From: Pinus tabuliformis
Lineage: Eukaryota > Streptophyta > Pinopsida > Pinales > Pinaceae
Assembly: GCA_031772625.1 (NCBI GenBank)
Contig: CM062814.1
Coordinates: forward strand, 824,980,757 to 825,044,756
Reading direction: 5' to 3'
DNA: 64,000 bases
Shown: positions 11,044-24,239 of the stretch, piece after piece
How the letters are laid out: every line of letters starts with the position of its first letter
How positions within the stretch are numbered: the stretch's first letter is position 1
The notes under the pieces: model-generated
Database searches by the model: none
What the model saw: only the letters and a program-made list of their open reading frames with translations
Told to the model about the DNA's origin: nothing
Made by a program: the position numbers and the translations under genes

Positions 11044-12790
11044 GGTTGATGCAGCTAAAAGAAAAAGAAAAAGCATAATTGGCCAAATTCAATAGGAAAT
11101 TTTACCACAAAATGCAAAAGATGGTCAAGCCAAAAGCATTTAGCACGTGGGCAAAAGCCATGACATGAGCTCTACCGCATTCCATGGCCCTTGATGAGCC
11201 TCCTTTATCATTCAGGGACCCATGATTGTCCCAAGCCCTGATGGACGATGAACTACCCCACCTTATAAGGGGGTATCCACTGTTATACTTTACGCATCAT
11301 GCTTCCATTATGTAGAGCCCCAAGCAGTTAACCAAAAAAATCATAAAAAGGCAAAAGGCATATGAAGAAGGCTGGAAAAATCAAGGTCAAAGTAACTCAT
11401 GCACCACGATTGCTCCCTCCTACACATTATTTACCCAAGTGTGGACTTCCCTTTTATTAGCTACCCTTGTACCATGGCATGTGATCGAGGTTGCCCCCTT
11501 TCGTTCCCTACTCCATCCCATCATTATGCCACATGCCACCACCATCTGAAGGATGTACCATGGACATACCACCCCCTTTAGAGGAAGAAACCACCTAATA
11601 GGATGCATGGTTAACCCTATTTGGAGCTGAGAGACATTAGCACATGCCAAAGCCCACTATGGAAGGACATGCCATTATGAACTGCTCACTTGTTATCCAT
11701 GGTGTATAAACTCTTTTACTTGATTTCTTTAATGACTTGGTGTGTCGAAAGGCACGGGGACGCATTGGATCTTATGTAGAATTACAGGTGGTTTCCATTT
11801 GGGTTTGGTCTCCCTATACGGGGTCCTGACCCCAGAGGGCTACATTGGCACAAGTAGGGTGTGTGTAGAGAGCCATGCACCTCCACAACAGCAGACAACA
11901 CTCTATGGATCCCCACAGCCATTCATAGATTGTTCGTGATTCACTTATTGGACGAGGAAGATGCACCTGATCCATCATGCCCAATTGGCCCCAGAGTTGC
12001 ACCATACACTTAGCAGATGATCCAGGACTTGCATGATGATGTGGCATCACCTACACCATCATCCTAGCCCTTGCAAGCGATCTACAGGCATCTTTGATTT
12101 GTTTGGAAACCCATGAGGACACTTGTGTGCCCCCACATGTCATTTGGAGCACCAGAGGTTATTACAAGGGGCCAACCCCTTATCCACTGCTTTTGGGAGT
12201 TCAACTATACATTATGGCACATATGGACTCTATTAGGCCTCCTCCAAGGCCCAACAACATGCATTATTCATTATTCGACCTCTTGAGAGGTTTATTCTTT
12301 TTTTTATGAGCTATTTTGGTGGGCTTGTCACCAAAAGTTAGTTATTTTGCACATTATTTTATTGTACGGGCTAATGTAGGCGTAATTAGCTAAATCAAAC
12401 TTATTAGAAGTGTATAAATACAAGTGATGCAAATTCATTTTAGCATCATCACTTGGTTGGACTTGTATCTCTTGTGAGAACTTCGCTATACTTCTTGGAG
12501 AACGAAATTTTGGAGCATGGAATGAATTTTGATGTTTAGATCATTTTCTCTTCTCTTGGAGCTTCTTGATTGGAAAAATTTTGATGGTTGGATATACTCT
12601 AATACATGTAAGTGCAATTTTAATGCTATTCTTTTTCTATTTTTCTCACATACATTGTTGCTGGGATTTCGCTATACCAGGGCTAATTTGTTGCATCCAT
12701 TATTGCAAAGTTGTGGAAATTTTGTTTCTAGATAGTGATGCTTCATGTATGGTCCATGTATGATGAGTGAATGTTCCTAGGGATGTTTCA
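11044..12790 (+). repeat. LTR-like dispersed repeat (inverted sister at 48790-50540)
   Basis: From GGTTGATGCAG near 11044 to GAATGTTCCTAG near 12775 this stretch matches the reverse complement of 48790-50540 at similar length (about 1.75 kb). It has a TATAAATA box near 12413, which suggests an LTR or a large non-coding LTR-derived unit. No coding sequence was recognised. The match was followed by eye at several anchor points and is not a full alignment. Confidence 0.5.
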
Positions 12791-12973
12791 TTGTTGAAAT
12801 TGATCTTGAGAAGCCATCTATTTTGCAAAACAAGTATAAAGTCTTTGAAGTTGCTCTCCTTTTCCCTAGTGCTAAGTGAAGCTTCCATTAAGGCCTCCTT
12901 GACTAAGAAAATTCAATCTGAATTCATAATCATTCTTGACTCCAATCTCCCCAAAGGATTAGGCACTGGTCTA

Positions 12974-14229
12974 TGTAATGTTCCTAATTAGGAAATTCAG
13001 TGATAAACAAAGCAAACAGACAAACCAATATCCAGAAATGAGATGCAACCGATAAACACCCATGAAAACGTTGGAAATAGAGAACTTTTGAGCCATTTTA
13101 TTAAATCTTCATGGAGCAAATACAACAATGATGGAATGGTGCACCTGGGCTTGTCTCCAAGGACAAGTGTGACAAAACCTAGGTGAGCAAATGATGATTT
13201 GAGGGCTGCCCAACTGTTGCTCCAGAAGTGATCTACGCTGCCCAGAAATTGCATTGCCTGTTGGAAAGGATGTGCTAAAACCCTTGCTTCCCTTGCTCAG
13301 AAAATTTTGAAACTTCAACTCCCGGATCCTCAACCAAAACCCAGGAAGGGTTTGGCCTAGTTCAGGCCACCGAAAATTGACCTCCAAGGGGCACGTCCTC
13401 CTCCTCACGCTAGCAAACTCGACTTGTCTGAAATGGGTTGGGAAAGTTCTCCAAATCTGCCCCCAAACATTGAGACGATGTCCCCTATGGATTTCCACCC
13501 TTCTCCCAACTGATCCTAATTCTGTAGCTCTCTCCCCCAACTCCCACGTGAGCCCAGTGTGGCCCTTTGTGCAGTCCACCAACGCTGTAAATCAAACTGC
13601 TCAAACACAACAACCTCTTGCTCCAAAACTCCTCCCAAAGGATGGTCCTCTGATGTACTCCAATTCTCCAAGATTTCTCGGCAAGTGTTGCCCGGATGAA
13701 CCCCCAATCACCTCTACGTGTTCCAGAAATACGCTCTACTGGTCTATGGGTTGAGTGGTATGGCCACAAATCTACCCCAGTGCTCCTCAAGGTAATCTGA
13801 AATGCCTTCCTAGGGTGGCACTCGTAGTCCCTCGAAGGTAAGGTTGAATCTCCCGCCTGAGAAACTCGATGCTAAACAGCCAGTTAACTCGGCTAAGCAG
13901 CTCGAGCAAACACAAGTAAGTTCGATGTGCAAGAATGAATGTCCCAATTGAGGAGCTCTTCCTCCTTATATCTTCGTGGGCCTTCCTTCCCTCATGTGGG
14001 CCCCTCTCCAAGTCATTCGATTCCCCTCCAAGGCAATTTGAATTGCCCAAGTGCCCAAGTGTGTTTTTCCACGTGGGTGGCCCCCACCTTCCACTAGCAA
14101 TCTAATTCAGCCTTCCTTTCTCCTAAGTTCCTAAGTCAAAATTGTTGGGTTCTTTTACTTATCAAAATTTATGCAAAATTGTGGAGAGACCAAAACCTGT
14201 TACAAATTTATTTGGGAAGGGACATGACA
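12974..14229 (-). repeat. 3' LTR of the Gypsy chromovirus
   Basis: On the minus strand it runs TGTCATGTCCC to GGAACATTACA, 1256 bp. It is preceded on its inner side by a polypurine tract (ATCCTCCCCTCCC on the plus strand, from 14230). It matches the LTR at 21260-22507 over its whole length. Confidence 0.92.
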
Positions 14230-14709
14230 ATCCTCCCCTCCCAAATGTTGCTTGCCCTCAAGCAACTTCAGTGCTAGGTGCTCCAGAATGTGCTCACCCT
14301 CCCATGTGGCATCCTCATCCAGCAGGTTCTTCCAACGCACCAAAAACTCCCTAATGGTCCTGCTCCTCAACTTCCTCTCCCGGTTCTCCAAAATGGCCTC
14401 AGGCTCCAAAACCAGATGGCCCTCATCATCCAGTGGGGGTAACTCTATTGTTACTGTCACCTGTTGTCCCAACACCTTTTTGAGGCATGAGACATGGAAG
14501 ATGTTGTGAATTATGCTCCCCTGAGGCAGCTCCAGCTCGTAAATCACCTCTCTAACTTGACTGACTACGCTGTACGGCCCATAAAAACGTGGTTGTAGCT
14601 TCTCAGCCCCTTTTTGCTTCAAGGTGGACTGTCTGTATGGCTGTAACCAGAGATACACCAAATCCCCCTCCTCAAAGTGTCTCTCAGTTCGGTGCCTGTC
14701 AGTGTACAT
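14200..14709 (-). pseudogene. Integrase C-terminus with chromodomain (Gypsy)
   Basis: The open stretch encodes the end of a chromoviral polyprotein. A GPY/F-like segment (FYGPYSVVSQV) is followed by a chromodomain of about 50 residues (PEAILENRERK..., FLVRWKN, ATWEGE; about 14270-14430). Chromodomains of this class steer integration towards marked chromatin. The aromatic cage is partly recognisable (the W of VRWK and the W of ATWE). It belongs to the Gypsy fossil and is not a host gene. Confidence 0.85.
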
Positions 14710-14886
14710 CTTCTATTGATTTTGTGCTGTCACTAAGTTGTCCTTGAGAGCCTTGAGGATGTCTTGGCTTTCTAAGATCCATTCTTTGGCCTTTGGGGCC
14801 CGACTGTCTACAAAAACAATGTCAGCGAAAGATAATGCATCATAACCATACAAGGCATGGAAAGGAGTCATACTGATGGACATGTG

Positions 14887-17800
14887 ATGGGTGGTGTTGT
14901 AGCAATACTCGCCCAAGTGCAGCCACCAAATCTAAGCCCTCTGCTGCCCAATCACGTAGTTCCTAAGGTACCCCTCCAGCCACTGATTAACTCGCTCGGT
15001 CTGTCCATTTGTCTGGGGGCGGTAGCTCGTGTTAGGGATGAGCTCAGTACCAACCAATCTAAAGAGCTCCTGCTGGAATCCTCCCATGAATCTATTGTCC
15101 CAGTCACTCACAATGTTCTTAGGAAGCCCATGCAACCAGAAAACCTCCCTGAAGAACAGCTATGCAACCTGCGAAGCCGAATACTGGGTCAGGATGGTGA
15201 AAAAGTGGCCATACTTAGTCAACCGATCAACCACTACATAGATGCAATCCTTGCCCTGTATTGTGGGGAGCCCAATGATGAAGTCCATGGAGATACTCTC
15301 CCATTTCCCCTTAGGGATGGGGAGCAACTGCAATAACCCAGCGGGGTGAATTAGTTCTCCTTTGTTCCTTTGACATGCCTCACACTCCTGTACGTGCCTC
15401 AACACATCCCCCTTGAGGCCCTTCCATGTGAAACGCTCCCTGACTACCATGTATGTTTTTCTGAACCCCTGATGCCCTGACAATGGTGAGTCATGTGCTG
15501 CCTGGAGCACTCTCTCCCTCAACAACGAGTTGGGAACCTGAAATATGCACCCCTAGTAATAGTTTACCTCATTCAGCACCCGGTAGCGCTCATCTGCGTG
15601 GGTCCCCTCCAGAATCTTGCATGCCCTCCTGTCCTTGGAATATTCTACCAATAGTTGGGCCTTCCAATCATGGCAAATGCTCATGAGTGAGAAGCCTGCA
15701 GGTCTCTTGGATAGGGTATCGGCCACTATGTTGTGTTTCCCCCGCACATACTCTATGTCAAAACCATAGGTTTGCACCTTGCTGACCCATGTCTGTTGTC
15801 TGTCGTTGAGGCCCTGATGCCCCATGAAGTGACAAAGACTGTTGTGATCAGTCTTCACTTGGAATCTGTTACCCACCAAATACTATTGAAATTTGGCCAA
15901 GGCATGCATGATGACCATCATCTCCTTGTCATATATAGAATATGACCTCTCATGGGGTAAGAGCTTCCGACTCTCGAAAGCAATGGGGTGCTCATCCTGA
16001 GATAATACTGCCCCAACATGGGTGGTGTTGTAGCAATACTCGCCCAAGTGCAGCCACCAAATCCAAGCCCTTTGCTGCCCGATCACGTAGTTCCTAAGGT
16101 ACCCCTCCAGCCACTGATTAACTCGCTCGGTCTGTCCATTTGTCTGGGGGTGGTAGCTCGTGTTAGGGATGAGCTCAGTACCAACCAATCTAAAGAGCTC
16201 CTGCTAGAATCCTCCCATGAATCTGTTGTCCCAGTCACTCACGATGTTCTTAGGAAGCCCATGCAACTGGAAAACCTCCCTGAAGAACAGCTCTGCAACC
16301 TGCCAAGCCGAATACTGGGTCAGGATGGTGAAAAAGTGGCCATACTTAGTCAACCGATCAACCACTACATTGATGCAATCCTTGCCCTGTATTGTGGGGA
16401 GCCCAGTGATGAAGTCCATGGAGATACTCTCCCATTTCCCCTCAGGGATGGGGAGCAACTGCAATAACCCAGCGGGGTGAATTAGTTCCCCTTTGTTCCT
16501 TTGACATGCCTCACACTTCTGTACGTGCCTCAACACATCCCCCTTGAGGCCCTTCCATGCGAAACGCTCCCTGACTACCATGTATGTTTTTCTGAACCCC
16601 TGATGCCCTGACAATGGTGAGTCATGTGCTGCCTGGAGCACTCTCTCCCTCAACTACGAGTTGGGAACCAGAAATATGCACCCCTTGTAATAGTTTACCT
16701 CATTCATCACCCGGTAGTGCTCATCTACGTGGGTCCCCTCCAGAATCTCGCATGCCCTCCTGTCCTTGGAATATTCTACCAATAGTTGGGCCTTCCAATC
16801 ATGGCAAATGCTCATGAGTGAGAAGCCTGCAGGTCTCTTGGATAGGGCATCGGCCACTATGTTGTGTTTCCCCCGCACATACTCTATGTCAAAATCATAG
16901 GTTTGCACCTTGCTGACCCATGTCTGTTGTCTGTCATTGAGGCCTTGATGCCCCATGAAGTGACAAAGACTGTTGTGATCAGTCTTCACTTGGAATCTGT
17001 TACCCGCCAAATACTATTGAAATTTGGCCAAGGCATGCATGATGACCAGCATCTCCTTGTCATATATAGAATATGACCTCTCATGGGGTAAGAGCTTCCG
17101 ACTCTCGAAAGAAATGGGGTGCCCATCCTGAGATAATACTGCCCCAACATGGGTGGTGTTGTAGCAATACTCGCCCAAGTGCAGCCACCAAATCCAAGCC
17201 CTCTGCTGCCCAATCACGTAGTTCCTAAGGTACCCCTCCAGCCACTGATTAACTCGCTCGGTCTGTCCATTTGTCTGGGGGTGGTAGCTCGTGTTAGGGA
17301 TGAGCTCAGTACCAACCAATCTAAAGAGCTCCTGCTAGAATCCTCCCATGAATCTGTTGTCCCAGTCACTCATGATGTTCTTAGGAAGCCCATGCAACCG
17401 GAAAACCTCCCTGAAGAACAGCTCTGCAACCTGCGAAGCCGAATACTGGGTCAGGATGGTGAAAAAGTGGCCATACTTAGTCAACCGATCAACCACTACA
17501 TAGATGCAATCCTTGCCCTGTATTGTGGGGAGCCCAGTGATGAAGTCCATGGAGATACTCTCCCATTTCCCCTCAGGGATGGGGAGCAACTGCAATAACC
17601 CAGCGGGGTGAATTAGTTCCCCTTTGTTCCTTTGACATGCCTCACACTCCTGTATGTGCCTCAACACATCCCCCTTGAGGCCCTTCCATGTGAAACGCTC
17701 CCTGACTACCATGTATGTTTTTCTGAACCCCTGATGCCCTGACAATGGTGAGTCATGTGCTGCCTGGAGCACTCTCTCCCTCAACTACGAGTTGGGAACC

Positions 17801-18276
17801 AGAAATATGCACCCCTTGTAATAGTTTACCTCATTCATCACCCGGTGGCGCTCTGCGTGGGTCCCCTCCAGAATCTCGCATGCCCTCCTGTCCTTGGAAT
17901 ATTCTACCAATAGTTGGGCCTTCCAATCATGGCAAATGCTCATGAGTGAGAAGCCTGCAGGTCTCTTGGATAGGGCATCGACCACTATGTTGTGTTTCCC
18001 CCGCACATACTCTATGTCAAAATCATAGGTTTGCACCTTGCTGACCCATGTCTGTCGTATGTTGTTGAGGCCCTGATGCCCCATGAAGTGACAAAGACTG
18101 TTGTGATCAGTCTTCACTTGGAATCTGTTACCCACCAAATACTATTGAAATTTGGCCAAGGCATGCATGATGACCAGCATCTCCTTGTCATATATAGAAT
18201 ATGACCTCTCATGGGGTAAGAGCTTCCGACTCTCGAAAGCAATGGGGTGCCCATCCTGAGATAATACTGCCCCAAC
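14887..18276 (-). repeat. Three tandem 1.13 kb copies of RNase H-integrase
   Basis: Units at 14887-16017, 16018-17148 and 17149-18276 are near-identical by eye, with period 1131, 1131 and 1128. Each contains, on the minus strand, an RNase H start (VGAVLSQD..HPI.FES), the H2C2 zinc finger (HDSPLSGHQG and CEACQRNK), and most of the integrase core (MDFI.GLPT, DRLTKYGHF, PQTNGQTERVN). At each inner junction the integrase motif GEYCYNTTH runs straight into the RNase H motif VGAVLSQD. The short sequence ATGGGTGG at the junction may mark the microhomology used. Confidence 0.9.
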
Positions 18277-18436
18277 TCCCTCCCCGAATGCATCACACTC
18301 CACGGTGAAGGGTTGGGAGAAGTGCCAATACTGGGCAACTGCTCATCACCTCCTTGAGGTGATCAAAAGTTGATTGTGCCCCATTTGTCCATGCAAAAGC
18401 CCCTCTCTTAGTCAAATCCGTGCCGGGAGCTGCTAA

Positions 18437-19285
18437 CTACGAAAACCCCTTGACGAACTTCCAGTAATACGTGTAGATGCCTAAGAAGCCCTTCAGCGCT
18501 ATCACATCTCTGGGTACTGGCCAATCACAGATAGCTCGTATTTTCTCCTCATGTACCTTCACCCCATTTGTGCCAATGATATGCCCCAAGTAGAGCATCT
18601 CGGTCAGGCCAAACTCACACTTGGACAGCTTGGCATAGAACTGTTGTTCCTCCAAAATACGCAGCACCTCCTCCAAGTGCTGGAGATGCTCCTCCCAAGT
18701 CCTGTTGTATATCAATATGTCATCAAAAAACACCAATACAAACCTCCTCAACTGCCTCCAGAACACATGGTTCATACATGACTGAAAGGTAGTCGGGGCA
18801 TTGGTCAACCCAAAGGGCATGACCAGGAACTCAAAGTGCCCATAATGGCATCAAAAGGTTGTCTTGGGGATATCCTGATCCCTCACTCTGATCTGATGGT
18901 ACCCCGAACGTAGATCTATCTTAGAGAAGTACTTGGCTCCTCTAAGCTCATCCATCAACTCATCGATGCGAGGAATGGGGTACCGGTTCTTCAATGTCTT
19001 CCTATTGAGAGCCTGGTAGTCAATGCACATGCGCAAGGTTCCATCCTTCTTCTTCACCAGCACCACTGAAGAAGCAAAGGGACTGGAACTTGGCCTGATG
19101 TGGCCCAATGCCAACAGTTCTTTGATGGCCCGCTCAATCTCGTCCTTATAGGCCTTAGGATGCCTATAAGGGGTGGTAATCATTGCCTGCACACCAGGCT
19201 CCAACTCGATGGTGTGCTCGAATCCCCTGTCTGGTGGCTGCCCTAGTGGAATATCTCCAAATACCACTGAGTACCTATCTAACAA
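18437..19285 (-). pseudogene. Reverse transcriptase of the Gypsy chromovirus
   Basis: Minus-strand stretches at 18851-19285 and 18437-18820 carry Ty3-type reverse transcriptase signatures: [50 protein letters not shown] and the catalytic FFDDILIY, then YLGHII. Family order and spacing are normal. It lies directly upstream (minus strand) of the triplicated RNase H-integrase block. It is part of a broken fossil. Confidence 0.92.
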
Positions 19286-19699
19286 GGCTTGTATGTCTGG
19301 AGGTGGTGGTTGGGCTTGTCCCCCAACCTCTGAAACCCTCAGCTCTACTGCCCATGCTATGTCTCCATGTCACAGATCTGCCTCCATCCTATGTGCTGAG
19401 ACTGTCTGTGGTGGGTACGAATGCATGCCTCTAAGGACCACCATCTTTCCATCCAGGTCGGTGAACTCCATCTCCAGCTTCTTCCAATCAATGGTAACTC
19501 GTCCAAGGGAGTACAACCACTAGACACCCATCACCACGTTGGTGTCCGGCACATCAACCACAAAGAAATGGTTTGTCATGGAGTAGTTCCCCATTGTCAC
19601 CATCAAGGCGGGCACATACCAAATGCACTACATGGTCCGGTCACCCGGCACCAGGACTGAAAAGCCCTCAAACTCAGTTGTGGTGAGGCCTTTCCTCTA

Positions 19700-21250
19700 A
19701 ACCAACTGGGCATCTATAAAGTTGTGGGTAGCCCCACTGTCAACTAGGACTGAAACCCGCTACCCCTTTATCATACGTCTAATCCTCAATGTCAGAAATT
19801 TGGGAACCTTGCATAAAGAAGCAAGGACTCCCCCGGATGGAGAAAAGGATGCCCCTCCTTGTGGAGGTGGTGGTGGTGGTGGTCCCCTCTCTACTGGACT
19901 CTCACCATCTCCCACACCACACTCCAGATCCACCTTGTCCTCCTGGTCACTATTTGAGAAGACCTTGATGTAGTGGGCTCCACCAGCTGTGCACTGATGA
20001 CTTGGTGCCCAGGGCTCCCGACAAGTAAAGCACAGTTTCCTCCTCTTGAGGTCCTTCCGTGTCTCATCATCTAGTTGCTCCCGTCCCTGGGTGGTTCTTT
20101 GTGGTGGGGATCTAGTATCACTCCCCTTCTAGGGGTAGGGGTACGTGCAGTAAAGGGTGGTCATGTCTTGGGAATGGCCCCCTGTAAATCTCTGGCACAT
20201 GTAACTGCTTCCTACAGCGTGGAGGGTCTGCGTGACTTCACCAGTCCATGCAAGGGCTCGAGTAAGCCCTCTATGAAGGTGAACACTGTCCAAGCATCTG
20301 ATAGGTCTGACACCATCATTGAGACTCTCAAGAACTCCAGTATGTACTGTTTTGGGTTGCATGTTTGTCAGAGTTGGGTAAGCTCCCTGAAGTGAGCCTC
20401 CGGATCCCTCTGGTCAAAACACTCCACCACCCTCCTAGGGAAATCCTCATATGAAGTCACATTAGCATGCCCCAAGGTAGCCAAGCCATGAAACCACCAA
20501 TTGTGGGCTAACCCCTCTAGGTGCAACATGGCCATCTAATGGCCTCCAGCTCCATCATCCGGTTGAGCTAGAAATAAGTGTCCATCTTCTCAACCCAGGC
20601 CCGAGCAATGCACTAGCAGTGCCATCGTATGTGGGGAAGTACATTCTCCTTATCGTCCTCTGCAACTCATAGATTTGCGTGCCCTGTCCTCCATAGCCCT
20701 TGCTCTTCTCATTCTGCTTGAGCTTGCAGAAATCTTTGAAAGAGAGTGCTTCCCTAAAGTCTGCTCCCATGGACTGCCATTCTCTGAAGTGCTCTCCCAT
20801 CTGTGAAGGATCCTCGGCCCTTGTTGGTTCATTATGTGCCAAAGGCACGAAAGAGGGCAATGTAGCTCAAGTTGGCCCACTCGCTGATGGAGGTTGCGCT
20901 GCGGGTGAAGGATGGTTGAATTGTTGAGAGGCCTCTGCTGTCTCCCCAAATAGAAATCCCCTAGGAGTGCTTCTCTCTCGGTTCTGCGTTCTAATCTTCT
21001 CTAGCATTTCCTTCTAGCCCTTTGCTAAATCATTCAGAGCCTTCAAGAGGCTATCAAAGGTCGTCTCCTCCCTGCTCTTGGGCTCTCCCATGTCTTCCTC
21101 TACTACTGCTGCCTTTCCCCTATCCTCCTTGTCTGGAGTGATCTCTAACTCTTTCTCTACTTCGGTACCTTTGCCTCGTGTATGCAATATTTTGCTGGTC
21201 CCCTTCTCTCATAGGAGAAACTTCCCATGGCTGAGCCAAGATTTGGGCTT
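19700..21250 (-). pseudogene. gag and protease of the Gypsy chromovirus
   Basis: On the minus strand the aspartic protease motif VDSGATHNFID lies at about 19700-19750. A CCHC zinc knuckle (CFTCREPWAPSHQC) lies at about 19990-20035, and Gag remnants fill 20100-21250. Acidic, Gly-rich linker sequence separates knuckle and protease. Gag is eroded and only short open stretches remain. Confidence 0.82.
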
Positions 21251-21259
21251 TGATACCAC

Positions 21260-22507
21260 TGTAATGTTCCTAATTAGGAAATTCGGTGATAAACAAAGCA
21301 AACAGACAAACCAATATCCAGAAATGAGATGCAATCAACAAACGCCCATGAAAACGCTGGAAATAGAGAACTTATGAGCCATTTTATTAAATCTTCATGG
21401 AGCAAATACAATAGTGATAGAATGGTGCACCTGGGCTCGTCTCCAAGGACAAGCGTGAAAAAACACAGGTGAGAAAATGATGATTTGAGGGTTGCCCAAC
21501 TGCTGCTCTAGAAGTGATCTATGCTGCCTAGAAACTGCACTGCCTGCTGGAAAGGATGTGCTGAAACCCTTGCTTCCCTTGCTCAGAAAATTCTGAAACT
21601 TCAGCTCCCAGATCCTCAACCAAAACCCAGGAAGGGTTTGGCCTAGCTCAGACCCCTAAAAATCAACCTCTAAGGAGCACGTCCTCCTCCTCACGCTGGC
21701 AAACTTAGCTTGTCTGAAATGGACTGGGAAAGATCTCCAAATCTGCCCCCAAAAACTGAGATGTTGTCCCCTATGGATTTCCACCCTTCTCCCAACTGAT
21801 CTTGTCTCTATAGCTCTCTCCCCCAACTCCCACGTGAGCTCAGTCTGGCCCTCTGCACAGTCCACCAAGGCTGTAAATCGAATTGCTCAAATGCAACAAC
21901 CTCCTGCTCCAAACCTCCTCCCAAAGGTTGGTCCTCTAATGTTCTCCAATTCTCCAAGCTATCCCAGCAAGTGTTGCCCGGATGAACCCCCAATCACCTC
22001 TGCGTGTTCCAGAAATACGCTCTACTGGTCTGTGGGCAGAGTGGTATGGCCACAAATCTCCCCCGGTGCTCCTCAAGGTAATCTGAAATGCCTTCCTAGG
22101 GTGGCACTCGTAGTCCCCCGAAGATAAGGTTGAATCTTCCTCCTCAATGACTCGATTCTAAACAGCCAGTTAACTCAACTAACCAGCTCAAGCAAACACA
22201 AGTAAGTTCGATGTGCAAGAATGAATGTCCCAATTGAGGAGCTCTTCCTCCTTGTATCTTCGTGGGCCTTCCTTCCCTCATGTGGGCCCCTCTCCAAGTC
22301 ATTCGATTCCCCTCCAAGGCAATTCGAATGGCCCAAGTGCGTTTTTGCATGTGAGTGGCCCCCACCTTCCACTAGCAATCTAATTTAGCCTTCCTTTCTC
22401 CTAAGTTCCTAAGTCAAAATTGTTGGGTTCTTTTACTTATCAAAATTTATGCAAAATTGTGGAGAGACCAAAACCTATTACAATTTTATTTGGGAAGGGA
22501 CATGACA
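21260..22507 (-). repeat. 5' LTR and primer site of the Gypsy chromovirus
   Basis: The 1248-bp LTR ends at its inner edge next to a primer binding site reading TGGTATCAAAGCC on the minus strand (about 21247-21259), one base from the usual tRNA-iMet complement. It matches the LTR at 12974-14229. Confidence 0.9.
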
Positions 22508-22512
22508 GTCTA

Positions 22513-23299
22513 CCATAGGTGATCACCCTAAAACCTATTTTTCTTCACCTTCTCCTCTTCTTTTTAGGTCTAGCCCCATTAGTCACCTAGGGCATCAAAT
22601 ATCTCACAATCTAGCCATCCAAATACTTAGATTTTTGGTCCACAACTACGTTGGTGTTTCCTCGAGAAGCACTCCAAATTTCATGAGATTTTGACGGTGG
22701 GATCTTGAGATATTGCAAGCCCTAGCTCGAAGACTAATACTCGCCCTTGGTTTCCCTTAGGCTAGAAACCTCACTGGGATCTTTGCATTTCCTTTCATTG
22801 AAAAATCATTCCTTGATCCCTTTCCCCTACCTAATTAGGTCAAGTATAACATTGGTAGCTAAATCCTATCCCCTTGACCTAACTTCGGGTCCACTTGGTC
22901 ATGTGTGGCCCCATGCACTATCAAGGTTAATTCTTCAAGGATCACTGAGAAGCCAAGCTTTCACAATAATTTCAAGGCCTAGGAACCTCCATTATAAGAT
23001 ACATACCCTAAACCTAAACCTTGAAATTCTCCTTAAGCCCTTCCTTGAGAGCTTTAAACCTTGCCTCCAAAGCAAGCAAGCCACATATTTGAGCCTCTCT
23101 TGTGAATATGCTTCTAGGATCACCCCTCACCCTATCATTGGTATATCCATTTAGTGATCCTCATTATAATGGGTCTCCTCCCATCAGTGAAAGTCTATAA
23201 AGAGCAGGGAGCCTTAGTCGAGGTGACAGTGGGCTATTGCTCCATTTGTTGCCCTTAGCCTAGTAGTATCCCTTCAAGGATCCCCTTATAGCATCCCTG
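22513..23299. other. Unassigned intron sequence right of the Gypsy element
   Basis: This continues the sequence that ends at 12973: the GTCTA duplication joins the two sides. It is Copia-like in base composition, but no domain is readable here. Confidence 0.35.
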
Positions 23300-23580
23300 C
23301 TAATTTAAGCGATAACAGATCCAATCAACTATTGATACATGGATGGATCTACCAGATCATACTAAGAATCCCTTAGCTTTCTTAGATTTGTCACCATAAG
23401 AGTTGTTAGACTTGCATTCCATCATTCCAAACTTCTAAAGGATCTTGATGACATACTTTCCTTCCTAAGAAGGATTTCATCAAGTTTCTGCCAAACTTCC
23501 AATCCCAAATAGTAATGCATCAAGCCAAGGTCCTTCATGTCAAATTCAGAAGCCAAATCCCTCTTACTCTAAATTAAGGT
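23300..23580 (-). pseudogene. Copia reverse transcriptase scrap
   Basis: Minus-strand motifs MKDLGLMHYYLGLEVWQ and GKYV.KIL, followed by a DPSMYQ.LIGSV segment, are typical of the end of a Ty1/Copia reverse transcriptase. No LTR can be tied to it. It is a heavily decayed, old fossil. Confidence 0.7.
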
Positions 23581-23599
23581 TGCAGGGGAGCACTCCCCC

Positions 23600-24239
23600 T
23601 TGTACCCACTCCCTGTAAGGACCTAACTTGGGGAAATTAACCAAACTAAAACAAAATTCAGACTTTTTAGACAGAATTTACCAATTTCATACACAGATAC
23701 TCCTAGCATCTAAGGCCAAAAGAAGGCAATTTCAAATGGATCTTTCGCTGCTCCTATAAGTTTGGGAGGTAGTTTGATGGGTGGGGGGTGCTTTACTTTA
23801 AATTTGTCTAAAGCTTATCTTTCTAATGCTTTGAGAACATGTGGCTTGATGTATAAACCAATACCTATGAACTGTTCTTGATAATATCGATTGGCCTCCT
23901 AGAGGGGTGGGGTATGGGACTTTATACCTTGTAGGTGCTATATTTTGTTGAACAACCTAATAGGTTATAGAGTTGAGACTTCTGTGATCCATAACATGTT
24001 TGAGAGAATGATTTCGGCAAAATCACATAGAAAATCATTTGTCGACGCATTTCAAACCAACCAGTGTGGTTCATCGTCAGGACAAGTTGAAGAACAAATC
24101 TGAGCAACAAGTTAAATAGGGAATGCAGGTCCTTCCAACAACTATATTTGACCGGGCAACAGTTAAAAATGACTTCTAACGGCTAGATTTGACCAGGGAC
24201 CAGGTTGATAAGGATCAAGGGGAGGGGTCAAAGATGTTA
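23600..24239. other. Unassigned intron sequence
   Basis: No domain, terminal repeat or tandem array is recognised between the Copia scrap and the AT-rich array. Confidence 0.35.

Larger units (their letters stand above)
12974..22507 (-). mobile_element. Ty3/Gypsy chromovirus, bounded, with triplicated module
   Basis: A 9.5 kb reverse-strand element is bounded by two LTRs and a perfect 5-bp target duplication GTCTA (12969-12973 and 22508-22512). The order gag, protease, reverse transcriptase, RNase H, integrase, chromodomain is that of a plant chromovirus. The RNase H to integrase part is present as three tandem 1.13 kb copies. It is complete in outline but broken in many places, so it is a fossil. 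The two LTRs differ by a few percent by eye, which suggests an insertion some millions of years old. Confidence 0.93.

Noticed and set aside
14857-17598. Plus-strand frames of about 150 codons repeated three times
   Set aside because: They are antisense shadows of the triplicated Gypsy integrase block.
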